This document shows positions 34,301-42,575 of a DNA stretch of 55,671 bases, one piece after another (the first letter of the stretch is position 1; each line of letters begins with the position of its first letter). A program made the position numbers and the translations under genes. The DNA is from Microcaldota archaeon. GTDB taxonomy: Archaea > Micrarchaeota > Micrarchaeia > Anstonellales > Bilamarchaeaceae. The notes beneath the pieces are model-generated. The model did no database searches. It was not told where the DNA came from and saw nothing but the letters and a program-made list of their open reading frames with translations. Where the stretch lies: the NCBI GenBank assembly GCA_016212505.1, contig JACRGB010000021.1, positions 1 to 55,671 of the forward strand. The letters are read 5' to 3'.

Positions 34301-36312
34301 CAGAAACTGATCCTCTTGTTCAGGAGCTTAATGATCTAAACACTGATGATCGCACTAAGCGTGGCAGGCTTCTTGAAATACTCACCCAGCATCAGGCTGC
34401 TTTTGAAAAACAGATTTACGATCGGGCTGCTGATGGTACCTTGACCCCAAAGAAAGTACATGAAAGTGATATCTCCGGTGCAAAAACCGCAATGGTTATG
34501 CTCCAGGAAGGGGGCTATGCTTATTACAAAAAAGGAATGATCCTTTCCGATCAGGACCGTATCCTTGGCGGGGAAATGTCGATCCGGGATCATAAAGGCC
34601 AGCTAAGAAAATTCGATCCTGATGATGTTACGGTTAAATTCGGGGATGACCCTCAGGGGCAGCACTTAGCTGGAATGTGGGGAAATCTACAATCTTTAAG
34701 ATCAAAATATACGATTGAAGCAGAGCGACAACATGCAGGGGGAATAGACGAGCAAGCCCGTTGGGGGCCTTTCGTTGCGGAGCTTCAAAATTGGGCAAAA
34801 TCCCCAGCATCCGGAAGCCAGGAAAGATACGAAAGACAAAAAGTGCTTGGTTCGGTACTCTGGAGATATGGCCAGACCACACACGACTATACGAGGTTCT
34901 GGCATGACTGTGATGTTTCAATTGCGGCAAAACGTGAAGTTACCCCTCTTACCCCAGGATTATTCAGGCACTTTGGTGCAGGTGACACTGCATTTGGTGA
35001 TGCCCTTGCATCGGCATACAAACCAATACGTGATCTTGCCTTGCCTGCGGGTGATTACCTGACAAGAATTGCGCTTCTTGCAGGCGGATCACTCTTTAAG
35101 GCATCTTATGATGTTATTCCAACTTCAGAATACTATCGTCAGCATTCAATGAAATTAGCAAGCAGGATATTTGCAAAAGAATTCGAATCTGGCCTTGATG
35201 ATGAGGAAAAAAGGCTCTACAATGCAGTTGCAATGTCACATGGCGCATATCATCAGGTATGGGACTATTGCATTGACCGGCACCCCGGAAGGACATCAAC
35301 TTCTTATGGCAGCCACAATGCCTGGGCAGGGTTTTTCCAGTTTGGCCCTTCCACCCAATATGGTGTAGCTGATAATCTGCGTGCTTATCTTGATAATGGG
35401 CAGTACTGGAACTTTATGTTCCATGGCGGTTTTGCAATGGACCTTGCAGGTGCTGCCTTTGCCCCATTTCTAAACCAGTTAAGGGGGCTTCAGATGTCGA
35501 TGCAGGGGTATGCATCAAAATGGGATGCAACTGATGATGCACTTAAGCAATGGGATTACACCACCCCCCGTGTCCGCGAATCTATGCAAATACTTAACCC
35601 ATTTGCATTTGGCCGTGGGCTTGAAGGGTTCGGATATAAGTTCCCCAAATTTATCGGGAATGTGATAAATAAACTTTCTTCAGTAAACTATATTGAAAGC
35701 TCACTTGAGCGCAGGCAACTTGCAGGGGTCGATTTCCAGAAAGGCCTTTGGCAGGCCCCTCAGGATATTTTCCTTACCCGTAAGGGAGTTTATATGAGCG
35801 CAAGAACCGATGAAGAAAATCCCGGGTTATCTCACACTAACTACCGAAAAGAAATCCGCATGGATGCAGGAATGATGGAATACCTTTTCCGTGGCCAGGA
35901 AGCATCTTACCTCTATGATGTTAATGCCCGCCGCATGGCAATGGAAAATACCGTAAGGAGAAATGTTGGTGCTGAAGCGCTAGCAATAAGGCGAAACCAG
36001 GAACTTTATTCGTTCGGAATTTTACAAAACTCAATGTGGGGCTGGGCAAACCCCCTTGCATTTGTATGGCACGTTCCTCCTCCTGGTTTTCCCCCATCAA
36101 TTACCCCTAAGGATATCATCACTAAATTTGTCGGCTGGGCAAAACATGGCCAACCATTCTTTGGCGGCGGCGGATTCTTCAAAAGTGCAGCATTCAATGT
36201 TACCACTTTCATGCAGCCACATAAGCTTAGCATGGTTGTTTATTGCCCTATGTGCAGTACCCCTAATTACCGGGGAAGCAGGTGCAGGACCTGCCGCAGT
36301 TTGCAGTACTGA
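31345..36312 (+). CDS. Giant membrane protein with C-terminal zinc ribbon (1655 aa)
   Basis: No family is recognised. There is a signal peptide (residues 1-20, LVLLLLISSVFA), an extracytoplasmic beta-rich domain of about 200 residues with three or four Cys (QQTKPDEVEKCLL, AGCDNIKT), one membrane helix (about 225-243, CFGVFLILGLLLASMYFAG), then about 1390 mostly helical, His- and Arg-rich residues, ending in a zinc ribbon (YCPMCSTPNYRGSRC and CRTC, last 24 residues). The topology puts the large part and the ribbon in the cytoplasm. TATATA lies about 25 nt before the ATG (leaderless). It is followed by the SLT-like lipoprotein gene, so the two probably act in one envelope complex (inference). 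Confidence 0.65.
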   Translation: MNLRLVVGLVLLLLISSVFAEVFQPAFKETHVVIQRTDEPLKIHLKISVLVFPPEVSVPGFQQESNVQSIIKACQQTKPDEVEKCLLEKSSEDLDNTQRAKKIPETAANKVLKVEYLTAGGFASLAGCDNIKTDQMMPVQSPSGDLVNYYYAVCDIDLNQFKGTNRLIIKITFIPDDPALQFAQNTITIDNAAGGTVVDQFNTNLNDFIASVASAGGTGVGPGTLPCFGVFLILGLLLASMYFAGKSPISLLDITTPRLPTPKGVVAGGQVLGPFGYTEMKNATKMKMKANMKAIEETVKKLSLVGRLDGTTRNLMNSVTKGRFVDRSKALGAGDAAEQQAVVKGLIAGGHLVGITPDRLANLTNKLPYYYGQEEHRIAADIIRRLELSGGQNALLAMTIKDSLLGIRTFQSLEVLTGHPEMRREGGWYYMATAPLGKMFGANRYAILSGIVMSGTDSMFRSGRLIGRMTWAGIKHAPVMVGAIAKQPLNWTGATAALQRKAATSPVAKAIYDSVTYAPKIEIGNMFPIIDKMQFHYRTLRDEVLRDEMRYVLRQIYRKMGIEFNISEQRMLEMGHKDVDILRESNYHNARANLADVERQIRAILSAPLLIPNPPAGLSFAQEEHHRDVIKFHADFNKLEQLINLANTHGAHIDVRALNLRDRVEHIENDNNTPEYFKALALTSELDAHNVVRTNALSQHTVRADDYHCHVGGDSLRGTEIWETHVLRKMVWDAENGYLTHGGIAEELKAARLNIVNRLATLDPTAADSLGKPGYLQLPTFMHDLDDLHAVARRNRSDLLSLFTDEGRAHFADIRSAQGKDPNLNNASIAEIVSFMEGGRIPKHGELQGGRMIHWVAQAEFGLPQNNTLVDLKGQWATGLEARKNFALSQWTESRFTRGYAVAYKGSIEAELNDLERRQGAAFSDSERTERAKMLWIRDLFVQDMEQRFNSVFGHNTYGTTHETTRFHTGVICGFLQKALKDEGRPETDPLVQELNDLNTDDRTKRGRLLEILTQHQAAFEKQIYDRAADGTLTPKKVHESDISGAKTAMVMLQEGGYAYYKKGMILSDQDRILGGEMSIRDHKGQLRKFDPDDVTVKFGDDPQGQHLAGMWGNLQSLRSKYTIEAERQHAGGIDEQARWGPFVAELQNWAKSPASGSQERYERQKVLGSVLWRYGQTTHDYTRFWHDCDVSIAAKREVTPLTPGLFRHFGAGDTAFGDALASAYKPIRDLALPAGDYLTRIALLAGGSLFKASYDVIPTSEYYRQHSMKLASRIFAKEFESGLDDEEKRLYNAVAMSHGAYHQVWDYCIDRHPGRTSTSYGSHNAWAGFFQFGPSTQYGVADNLRAYLDNGQYWNFMFHGGFAMDLAGAAFAPFLNQLRGLQMSMQGYASKWDATDDALKQWDYTTPRVRESMQILNPFAFGRGLEGFGYKFPKFIGNVINKLSSVNYIESSLERRQLAGVDFQKGLWQAPQDIFLTRKGVYMSARTDEENPGLSHTNYRKEIRMDAGMMEYLFRGQEASYLYDVNARRMAMENTVRRNVGAEALAIRRNQELYSFGILQNSMWGWANPLAFVWHVPPPGFPPSITPKDIITKFVGWAKHGQPFFGGGGFFKSAAFNVTTFMQPHKLSMVVYCPMCSTPNYRGSRCRTCRSLQY

Positions 36313-36370
36313 AAATAAAGAACAACAAAAAACAACAACAAAAAGAAACAAAAAAACTCAAAATAAATTC

Positions 36371-36408
36371 GCTCGAGAACCGTTCGAGTTTTTATTTTAG
36401 TTTTTTTC
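36371..36408 (+). terminator. Hairpin plus T-rich tract after the giant gene
   Basis: CTCGA/TCGAG (36372-36376 with 36384-36388; alternative GAAC/GTTC) is followed by TTTTTATTTTAGTTTTTTT. It lies 60 nt downstream of the stop, in an intergenic gap of 184 nt that is otherwise A-rich and empty. Confidence 0.5.
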
Positions 36409-36496
36409 TATTTTGTTGTTTCGAGTTTTGCCGAGTTCCAACTAATAACAATCGCTTTACTCTCTTTTTTATATTTTTCCTTCGATTATAAATCTG

Positions 36497-39100
36497 ATGA
36501 ACCGAACTAGTATTTTCCTCCTGTTGAGCATATTGGCTCTCATCTTCGTTTATGGCTGTGCCCAGACTACTAATTTTTCTGATGCTTATGTAAAAGAACT
36601 AAAAGGAATAACTGCAGCCAACCCAAATGGCCAGGTATTTGCTGCCGTTAACTCATCTGCCTTCCAATCCTGTATCGCCGGCAAATGCACCTGCATGGTA
36701 TGTAAGAACGGCACGAGCTTTTTTCCATTTTACAATTCCTTAGTTGGCGGTGAATGCCATTTCGAGCAGAACTGTGATGCCGATAAATTTAATGCGCTCA
36801 CATCCGGCAAATACCAGAATGACCCGAGCCTTTTCCCAAGGCAATTTATGGTTGGCCAGGGCCCTACCATGAGCGATTTTGGGGATGGAAATCCATATTG
36901 TTCTAATCGTCTTGGGATGGCGGTGCAGTGGCTTGTTGGCAGCAATGTTACCCCATATAATCTTCCGAACGCCGGAGCGGCGATATGCTCATTGGATGCA
37001 GGAGTAATGCCGCTTTATGTCCTTTATACAAACAGCACCAACATCAACACTACCCGCTCAAAAGAAATAGCGCAATACCTCCAACAAAACGGAAAATCTT
37101 ACTCTGGCAGGACAAATGATAAGGTTGGACCTACAATAATCACCACTGAGATCGATTATAACAGCAGCAACGACACAGTTGTCCAGCTGGTGGCTGATCA
37201 GGTTGAAGCTATTTATTCAGGTTGCGGAAACAGTGAAAAGCCCGATCCCCTTGATCCTACTGATGGATCAAAAACCATAAAAACAAGAAACTGCCTTGTT
37301 GCACTGGCGCCAATGATTAATGATCGGAAGGGACTGGATAAAGTAATGAACAAAGTCGGCGCTGATGGCAGGAAAATATCTGATAAAGTTGACCTTGTCG
37401 CATTCGGAGTTAATTACCGGAACATGACCAGCTGCGATGGTGATAAGTTACTGCTTCAGGCATCCTCTTTTGCAACATACGCGCTTTATACCTGGGGCAA
37501 GCCCACGGTAATCCCCTATATTTTATTTGACTCTGAAGGTACTGATTTTACTGACGATAAGCATCTTCCGACATGCCACTGGAGCGAATATTATATGCAA
37601 AGGGCCTATTCATCGTTCTTCGGAAGTGCAATACTGGTCCTCCCCAGGAATGGGGTTATCGGGATGGCCCCATACTCGTTCAACTCTGCCCGCTTTGGCT
37701 TTAACCCGCTAAACTGCAAAGACTGCGATCTTGGAAAAAGCATCGAGCGCATCGCTTCCTGGTATGGCGGATGCCAAAAATATACTACCATAAGCAGCCA
37801 GATCGGCGCTTCAGTGTCTACCCACCCTTCGGCAGGGACCCTTCTCGTATTTTCAAATACTTCCGGAGGTTACTGCTCTTTCAATGATCAGTATGACTTT
37901 CTTATTAAGGGTTTCACCTTTGCTTCAAGAGATATTGCACAGCAACAGGCTCCTGGTTTAGAAAAAGATGTCAAATCTCTTGTGCGGTGCGATGCCTGCT
38001 TGAGCGAGAGCGCAAAAGGATCCCCATTTAAGCTCGGGGATTCTTCGATTGGCAATCCCCCTAATGAGAAAAAATATTGTACAAGTTATCCTGAAATAGA
38101 TTATTGGGCATCGAGAAGAGGATTGGATCCGAGCATTTTGCGATCAGTGATCTATAGCGAAAGCGACTTCACCCCCTGCAGCGTTGCGAAAGTCTGCAGC
38201 CCTGCCTATCTTGCGGATAATCCAAATGATAAGACCTGCTTCCCCACCAGCGAATGTTATGCCAAAGGATACGATTCAATGGTTGATCCGTCCGGGCAAT
38301 GCGGTCCATTTCCCAAAGCTGACCAATACAAAGGCCAGCCTGCTTACCGCTATTGTGCGATGGGCATAACACAAATACTTGAGCCGCCATATACTTTCTG
38401 GCCTGAAGGACCGAATGCACAAATCCTAAAAGATGCGCAAAATCGTGGGTTGGGCCCAAATATTCAAAGGGCAAGGGACTGCAGTCCGAAATTCAACCCA
38501 TTTAACGTCGAAGATGCGCTTTGTGCTGGATCAGCAGAACTTGCGGATAAATTTGCTGCTGCAAAAAAAGAAGTTGCTGATGCGCACAAGAAACAGCAGC
38601 TTAACTGGTATCCTACTGATAATGATTATATTGAAAAAGAAAACCTTATGGTTGCCTATGTTGCCTTAATGAAATACCGAGGGTTCTGGGAATCAAGTTT
38701 TACTAACAAAATTTTTGCTGACCGGCTCGATAAAAAAAATCTTTGCCGGGATTTTGGTTATAAAACTCCGGCAGATTGCTATTTCCAGATGTATTCTAAC
38801 AGCTGGTATTATGATTCAGACTTTTGTGCCAATAATCCAAACGATGGCCACTGTGCAAATGGAAAACCAAAAGACGGTTTTTGCGCTGATATCCACGATC
38901 CAATAGAATTTATTGACACTTGTTTTGCCAATAATGATCCGGCTGCAAAAGAACTGGCAAACTACTATGTTTTACGCGATAAATGCTCTACCAGCAGCTG
39001 CCCGTCATGGAAAAAAGTATATGATTTAATGCAGTCTTCCAACCTTCCAAATAAACCAAAGCTTCCCAAAAGTGGAAATACAAATGTTCCGGATAAATGA
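36497..39100 (+). CDS. Cys-rich lipoprotein with lytic-transglycosylase-like domain (867 aa)
   Basis: The lipobox (ALIFVYGCAQ) predicts anchoring outside the membrane. About 520 residues with many Cys follow that match nothing I know (CTCMVCKNGTSFFPF; NPLNCKDCDLGK). At about 530-690 an SLT/goose-lysozyme-like domain is visible: DYWASRRGLDPSILRSVIYS, catalytic Glu in SESDF, CAMGITQILEPP (the G-x-MGxxQ element) and NPFNVEDALCAGSAELADKF. A 170-residue Cys-rich tail follows. In VirB1-type proteins this domain opens the wall for a secretion channel. Archaea lack murein, so the target is unclear. It is apparently leaderless, close to a T-rich TATA region. Confidence 0.7.
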   Translation: MNRTSIFLLLSILALIFVYGCAQTTNFSDAYVKELKGITAANPNGQVFAAVNSSAFQSCIAGKCTCMVCKNGTSFFPFYNSLVGGECHFEQNCDADKFNALTSGKYQNDPSLFPRQFMVGQGPTMSDFGDGNPYCSNRLGMAVQWLVGSNVTPYNLPNAGAAICSLDAGVMPLYVLYTNSTNINTTRSKEIAQYLQQNGKSYSGRTNDKVGPTIITTEIDYNSSNDTVVQLVADQVEAIYSGCGNSEKPDPLDPTDGSKTIKTRNCLVALAPMINDRKGLDKVMNKVGADGRKISDKVDLVAFGVNYRNMTSCDGDKLLLQASSFATYALYTWGKPTVIPYILFDSEGTDFTDDKHLPTCHWSEYYMQRAYSSFFGSAILVLPRNGVIGMAPYSFNSARFGFNPLNCKDCDLGKSIERIASWYGGCQKYTTISSQIGASVSTHPSAGTLLVFSNTSGGYCSFNDQYDFLIKGFTFASRDIAQQQAPGLEKDVKSLVRCDACLSESAKGSPFKLGDSSIGNPPNEKKYCTSYPEIDYWASRRGLDPSILRSVIYSESDFTPCSVAKVCSPAYLADNPNDKTCFPTSECYAKGYDSMVDPSGQCGPFPKADQYKGQPAYRYCAMGITQILEPPYTFWPEGPNAQILKDAQNRGLGPNIQRARDCSPKFNPFNVEDALCAGSAELADKFAAAKKEVADAHKKQQLNWYPTDNDYIEKENLMVAYVALMKYRGFWESSFTNKIFADRLDKKNLCRDFGYKTPADCYFQMYSNSWYYDSDFCANNPNDGHCANGKPKDGFCADIHDPIEFIDTCFANNDPAAKELANYYVLRDKCSTSSCPSWKKVYDLMQSSNLPNKPKLPKSGNTNVPDK

Positions 39101-39154
39101 TTGTAATCCTTGAAATCAGATAGAATTAAAAAGAAAGTAAAAGATAATTTAATT

Positions 39155-39367
39155 ATGAAATTGCGCGTTATTATAGAGCAAGATGAAGATGGCATTTATG
39201 TCGCAACTTGTCCAAATCTGCCTGGGTGTATTTCTCAAGGTAAAACCAGGGAAGAAGCCCTAGAAAATATAAAAGATGCGATTTCTGGTTATATTACCCG
39301 TTTGAAGAAGCATAACGAACCTGTTCCTCCATCTATACAAGAAGAAGTTGTTGAGGTTCATGCCTAA
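39155..39367 (+). CDS. hicB: HicB-type antitoxin
   Basis: A 70-aa HicB of the short type with the partial RNase H-like fold: MKLRVIIEQDEDGIYVATCP, NLPGCISQGKTREEALENI and KDAISGYITRLKKHNEPVPP. No DNA-binding tail is present. The ATG at 39155 is chosen over a TTG at 39110 because it begins the fold directly and lies about 27 nt after ATTAAAAAG (TATA-like). Its stop overlaps the ATG of the hicA frame. The gene is intact although its toxin partner is not. Confidence 0.85.
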   Translation: MKLRVIIEQDEDGIYVATCPNLPGCISQGKTREEALENIKDAISGYITRLKKHNEPVPPSIQEEVVEVHA

Positions 39368-39593
39368 ACTGCCAGTTCTTTCGGGTAAAGATCTAGTTAA
39401 ACTTTTATCTAAGTTATGATATGAATCTGATCATCAGACCGGAAGTCATATGATTCTTCGGCAAAATCATGAGCCCTATAGGAGAATAACTGTGCCAAAT
39501 CATAAAGAACTTGCTAAAGGTACTCTTCTTGGTATAATTAAGGAAGTAGGATTATCAAGAGACGAATTCTTCAAACTTTATTATGGAAAGTGA
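39360..39593 (+). pseudogene. hicA: HicA mRNA interferase toxin, broken by an in-frame TGA
   Basis: The 78-codon frame (ATG 39360, final TGA 39591-39593) reads as a complete HicA: MPKLPVLSGKDLVKLLSKL, then TGA at 39417-39419, then YESDHQTGSHMILRQ with the catalytic His and ITVPNHKELAKGTLLGII, LSRDEFFKLYYGK. HicA usually has Gly at the stop position (KLGFE/KLGYE), so one G-to-T change (GGA to TGA) explains it. There is no frameshift. Without suppression only 19 residues are made and the toxin is dead. Reinitiation at the internal ATG (GSHM) would keep only the second half. Confidence 0.8.
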
Positions 39594-39609
39594 TCTCAAG
39601 AATGAGTTC

Positions 39610-40704
39610 CTAACTCATCCATTTCTTCTTGGCTATTTTGTCCTTTATGTATTCGCCAACGAATGTTAGCCGTTCGCCTTGAAGGGCATCCTGCTCAATC
39701 TTTTTCTTGGTTTTTAACACTTCCTTAAGTTCCGCTACCCAGTCGGCATGTCTGCTGATCCAGGGATACTCGAGCATTTCCTCTGCCCTCTTCACATCTA
39801 CTTCTTTTGCGGTAATTGTCAGTTTTTGTAAAAACTCAAATTCCCTTATATCCTTCATGCTCACGCCTAAGAATCTGGCTTCAGGAACTGCAAAATCATG
39901 GCCCAGATAAGCGAGGTTCATACTCCCAGTTTTTATTGTCCAGTAAATGTACCATCCCCAGGCATCACAGTCCATGAAGCAGTAGATTGGCAGTTTTTTA
40001 TCGGCAAGCTTACGGAGTAACCTCCTTGTTCCGCGTGAGGCTTGCCCTTTTGGGGTTATCACTAGGCAATTTTCCTTTTTCCAGAACTTATCTTCATTAA
40101 GGCGCTGCCACATGGCATCTTTTTCCACTACGAGAACGTAATCTGCTGTTGTCTTAAACTCAATATCATTATCCACATCGCTCGGGATGCCCCAGCCGGA
40201 CCTGCCCATTGCGGTCCCATCTATGGTATTTACTTCACCGCCAAACTTATCCTTTATTATGATCGGGCCGGCGACCGTTCCCTTACGTTCGGTGGTAAGA
40301 TGCAAATCCTCACGCTTTATCCCGAGTGCAACTTCAAGGTCTTCAATTAAGGCATTTGATTCGCTCTGCTCAGCAAACATATCCTCATCAATATCTTCGC
40401 CTAAAGTGAATTTCAGCTGGTAAAATAAGCTTCTTATTGAAGCATGCAAATCTTCGCTGATGAATTTTTTTGTTTTAGCTGCAACTGCAACTGTCTGCAT
40501 GAATGTTTTTGCCTGTGCAACACTCAGAAATTTTCTCGTTTCTGTCTTGTCCCCTGTCCTTAGACAACCTTCGCTTTCATCAAAAATCGTGTTGCTCTTG
40601 GTTCGCAAAACAGTTTCAAAAGTAGGGCCTTCGTTTTTTTCAATTTCCTTGATCATGCGTTTTCCTAGCCCTTCCAATTTTTCCTTAACCACTTTTTCAG
40701 TCAT
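39610..40704 (-). CDS. top6A: DNA topoisomerase VI subunit A
   Basis: About 364 aa, the Spo11-like DNA-cleaving subunit of the type IIB topoisomerase. The 5Y-CAP domain carries the catalytic tyrosine in SIRSLFYQLKF (about Y95), and the Toprim domain has VVEKDAMWQRL (Glu) and FMDCDAWGWYIY (DxD, where Ala replaces the usual Pro). The C-terminus is normal. The ATG at 40704 has a strong SD (AAGGTGAT, 5-6 nt). Longer frames back to a GTG overlapping the top6B stop are possible but have no SD. Cotranscribed after top6B, as usual for archaea. Confidence 0.93.
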   Translation of the reverse strand: MTEKVVKEKLEGLGKRMIKEIEKNEGPTFETVLRTKSNTIFDESEGCLRTGDKTETRKFLSVAQAKTFMQTVAVAAKTKKFISEDLHASIRSLFYQLKFTLGEDIDEDMFAEQSESNALIEDLEVALGIKREDLHLTTERKGTVAGPIIIKDKFGGEVNTIDGTAMGRSGWGIPSDVDNDIEFKTTADYVLVVEKDAMWQRLNEDKFWKKENCLVITPKGQASRGTRRLLRKLADKKLPIYCFMDCDAWGWYIYWTIKTGSMNLAYLGHDFAVPEARFLGVSMKDIREFEFLQKLTITAKEVDVKRAEEMLEYPWISRHADWVAELKEVLKTKKKIEQDALQGERLTFVGEYIKDKIAKKKWMS

Positions 40705-40751
40705 GAGTATCACCTTTCCCATCAATATTCCATATGCTTCACTAACATTCA

Positions 40752-42362
40752 CTATTCTTCGCCTTCTCCTTCATCCACCTTCGCACTATCCTTTGTAGCT
40801 ACTTCTCCTTTTTCTTCACCGAGATCTTCCTGTGAATATTTCTCATCAACTATCTTTTCGAGCCTTGCAAGGAGGTCTTTTTTGTTCTTTGTTCCGGCTA
40901 AATCACTAAGGTCGCTTGAAAGCTGGTTGATATAGCGTGAAATGACCTTCCTTTTTGTGGCAATTTCATGGGCCCTTCTTTTTCCTGATAGGTGCCTTTG
41001 TATTGTCCTTCCTGCTTCCATAACTGCAAGCTTTATCTCATCTGCAACATCTTCCTCGTTGGATATTGCCTGTTTTCCCGCACTAGTGTAAGGTACATGG
41101 ACGCTAAGGAGGTTGACTAGCACTGCGACCGGTTCTTCCTCGAAATTTTTCATATTATAGCGGTTCCATTCAATCGACTTTATTGTTTCACTAATTACGC
41201 AGCCGCTATTATCGAAAAGCAATGGAACCCGGTTTGCAAAGCGCATTACTTCGCCTTTCTTTTCAGCAGCGACCAGGCCGCCGCCATACGCGATTCCTGC
41301 CTCAACCATAAACGGGATTCCGCCCCGGTAAACTCTCGGGCTTCGTTCGGTAACGACGATAATTTCCGGGTTGAAAATATTCCTAAATGATGTTTCTATC
41401 CTTTCCTTACCTATCGGGACAAGGGAATCCATGGCCGGTGCAATCCATTTTACCTTGGCAAATGACTTGACTATTTTTTCCGCATCTTCCCAGGAAAGCT
41501 CGTGCGGGTCCTTATCAAAATCAACTTCGGTGCAGATTGTCCGCAGCTCATCGACTTTTGCAGCGCTCACCCTTGAAAATGCATTTTGTAAGAATGAGGA
41601 AACTTTTCTATTTTCATTGACCCTTGCAAATTCAAGCAGGTCGTGCGTTGTTATCCCTAGCGGATGGGGCTTGATTTCAAATGGCTTTTGGGGGTTCACT
41701 TCAACCGATCGCGGGAAAACGCTTTTTTCATTGTTCGGATCCATCAAAGTTATCGTACAATGGGGGTTTGCAAGTGCGGTCCTCCTTAAATACTCATAAA
41801 CGCCCTGGTTGCTCCGCTCATAGCGGACATCCTTAAACTCAGCAGTTACCAGTAATCCTGTTTCTTCTGTCGGCTCTTCGGAAGTTTCCTCAACAACTGC
41901 CTTATTGCCCTTAAAATCAATGCTGATATCTGCGGTGAGTTTCTTGCCCCTATGGCAGGTTATGGCTTTTGTTTTCTGCCCAGTAGTAATATAGGAATAC
42001 ATAGTACAGGCAGCAGCACCGATACCCTGCTGGCCCCTTTGCTGGATATACCTGTGGAATTTTGTCCCGGCCAGCATCTGCCCCAAAGCTTTTCCCAAAT
42101 GCGATTTGGGGATGCCAGGCCCATTATCCTTTACCGTTATCCGGTAATGATCTTTTGTTTCCTTATTGAGTTCTTCAACCTGCACAAATATTTCCGGTAA
42201 GATCCCTGCTTCTTCACACGCATCTAGGGAGTTAGTTACATATTCGTGTACAATTATAGTCATCGATCGGACTTTACCCGAAAACCCTAGCATCTGCCGG
42301 TTTTTCTTGAAGAATTCTGCCACGGAGTGTTCCTTAAATTGCTTGAAAATATCTTCTGCCAT
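40752..42362 (-). CDS. top6B: DNA topoisomerase VI subunit B
   Basis: About 536 aa, the ATPase subunit. GHKL motifs are NSLDACEEAG (N box), VKDNGPGIPK (G1) and QRGQQGIGAAACTMYS (G2). The H2TH and transducer domains follow (VPIGKERIETSFRN; FVNRVPLLFDN-like region reads FANRVPLLFDNSG). The C-terminal 25 residues are acidic. The ATG at 42362 is preferred over a TTG at 42398. The stop TAG touches the first possible codon of top6A. Divergent from the receiver-domain gene, with palindromes in between. Confidence 0.93.
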   Translation of the reverse strand: MAEDIFKQFKEHSVAEFFKKNRQMLGFSGKVRSMTIIVHEYVTNSLDACEEAGILPEIFVQVEELNKETKDHYRITVKDNGPGIPKSHLGKALGQMLAGTKFHRYIQQRGQQGIGAAACTMYSYITTGQKTKAITCHRGKKLTADISIDFKGNKAVVEETSEEPTEETGLLVTAEFKDVRYERSNQGVYEYLRRTALANPHCTITLMDPNNEKSVFPRSVEVNPQKPFEIKPHPLGITTHDLLEFARVNENRKVSSFLQNAFSRVSAAKVDELRTICTEVDFDKDPHELSWEDAEKIVKSFAKVKWIAPAMDSLVPIGKERIETSFRNIFNPEIIVVTERSPRVYRGGIPFMVEAGIAYGGGLVAAEKKGEVMRFANRVPLLFDNSGCVISETIKSIEWNRYNMKNFEEEPVAVLVNLLSVHVPYTSAGKQAISNEEDVADEIKLAVMEAGRTIQRHLSGKRRAHEIATKRKVISRYINQLSSDLSDLAGTKNKKDLLARLEKIVDEKYSQEDLGEEKGEVATKDSAKVDEGEGEE

Positions 42363-42465
42363 CTTATCACTCGTATCTAGTCTATCTAGCTGTTTCAAAT
42401 TACTCCAAATTATTCCAAATATTTAGCTGGTCACTAGCTAATTGGAAATAACTTTCTTATTGTAT

Positions 42466-42512
42466 GGAAATTATATAATTTCCAATGCGGACAAAATTTA
42501 TAAATTTTGTCC
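42466..42512. promoter_or_regulatory. Two adjacent perfect palindromes upstream of the receiver-domain gene
   Basis: 42466-42483 is an 18-nt perfect palindrome (half-site GGAAATTAT). 42489-42512 is a 24-nt perfect palindrome (half-site GGACAAAATTTA). Both lie between top6B and the receiver gene, 30-80 nt upstream of the latter's TATA box (TTTTTAAA, 42544-42551). They could be operators. The second half-site also occurs in hairpin 4 of the argS leader. Confidence 0.5.
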
Positions 42513-42575
42513 AGGCTTGGGGTTATAACCCCCGCATTATTCCTTTTTAAACCAAACTGTCAAAAATCATATCTA

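Noticed and set aside
39417..39419. TGA recoded as glycine
   Set aside because: TGA ends several clearly complete genes in the window (for example mntA and the giant gene), so one nonsense mutation in hicA is simpler.
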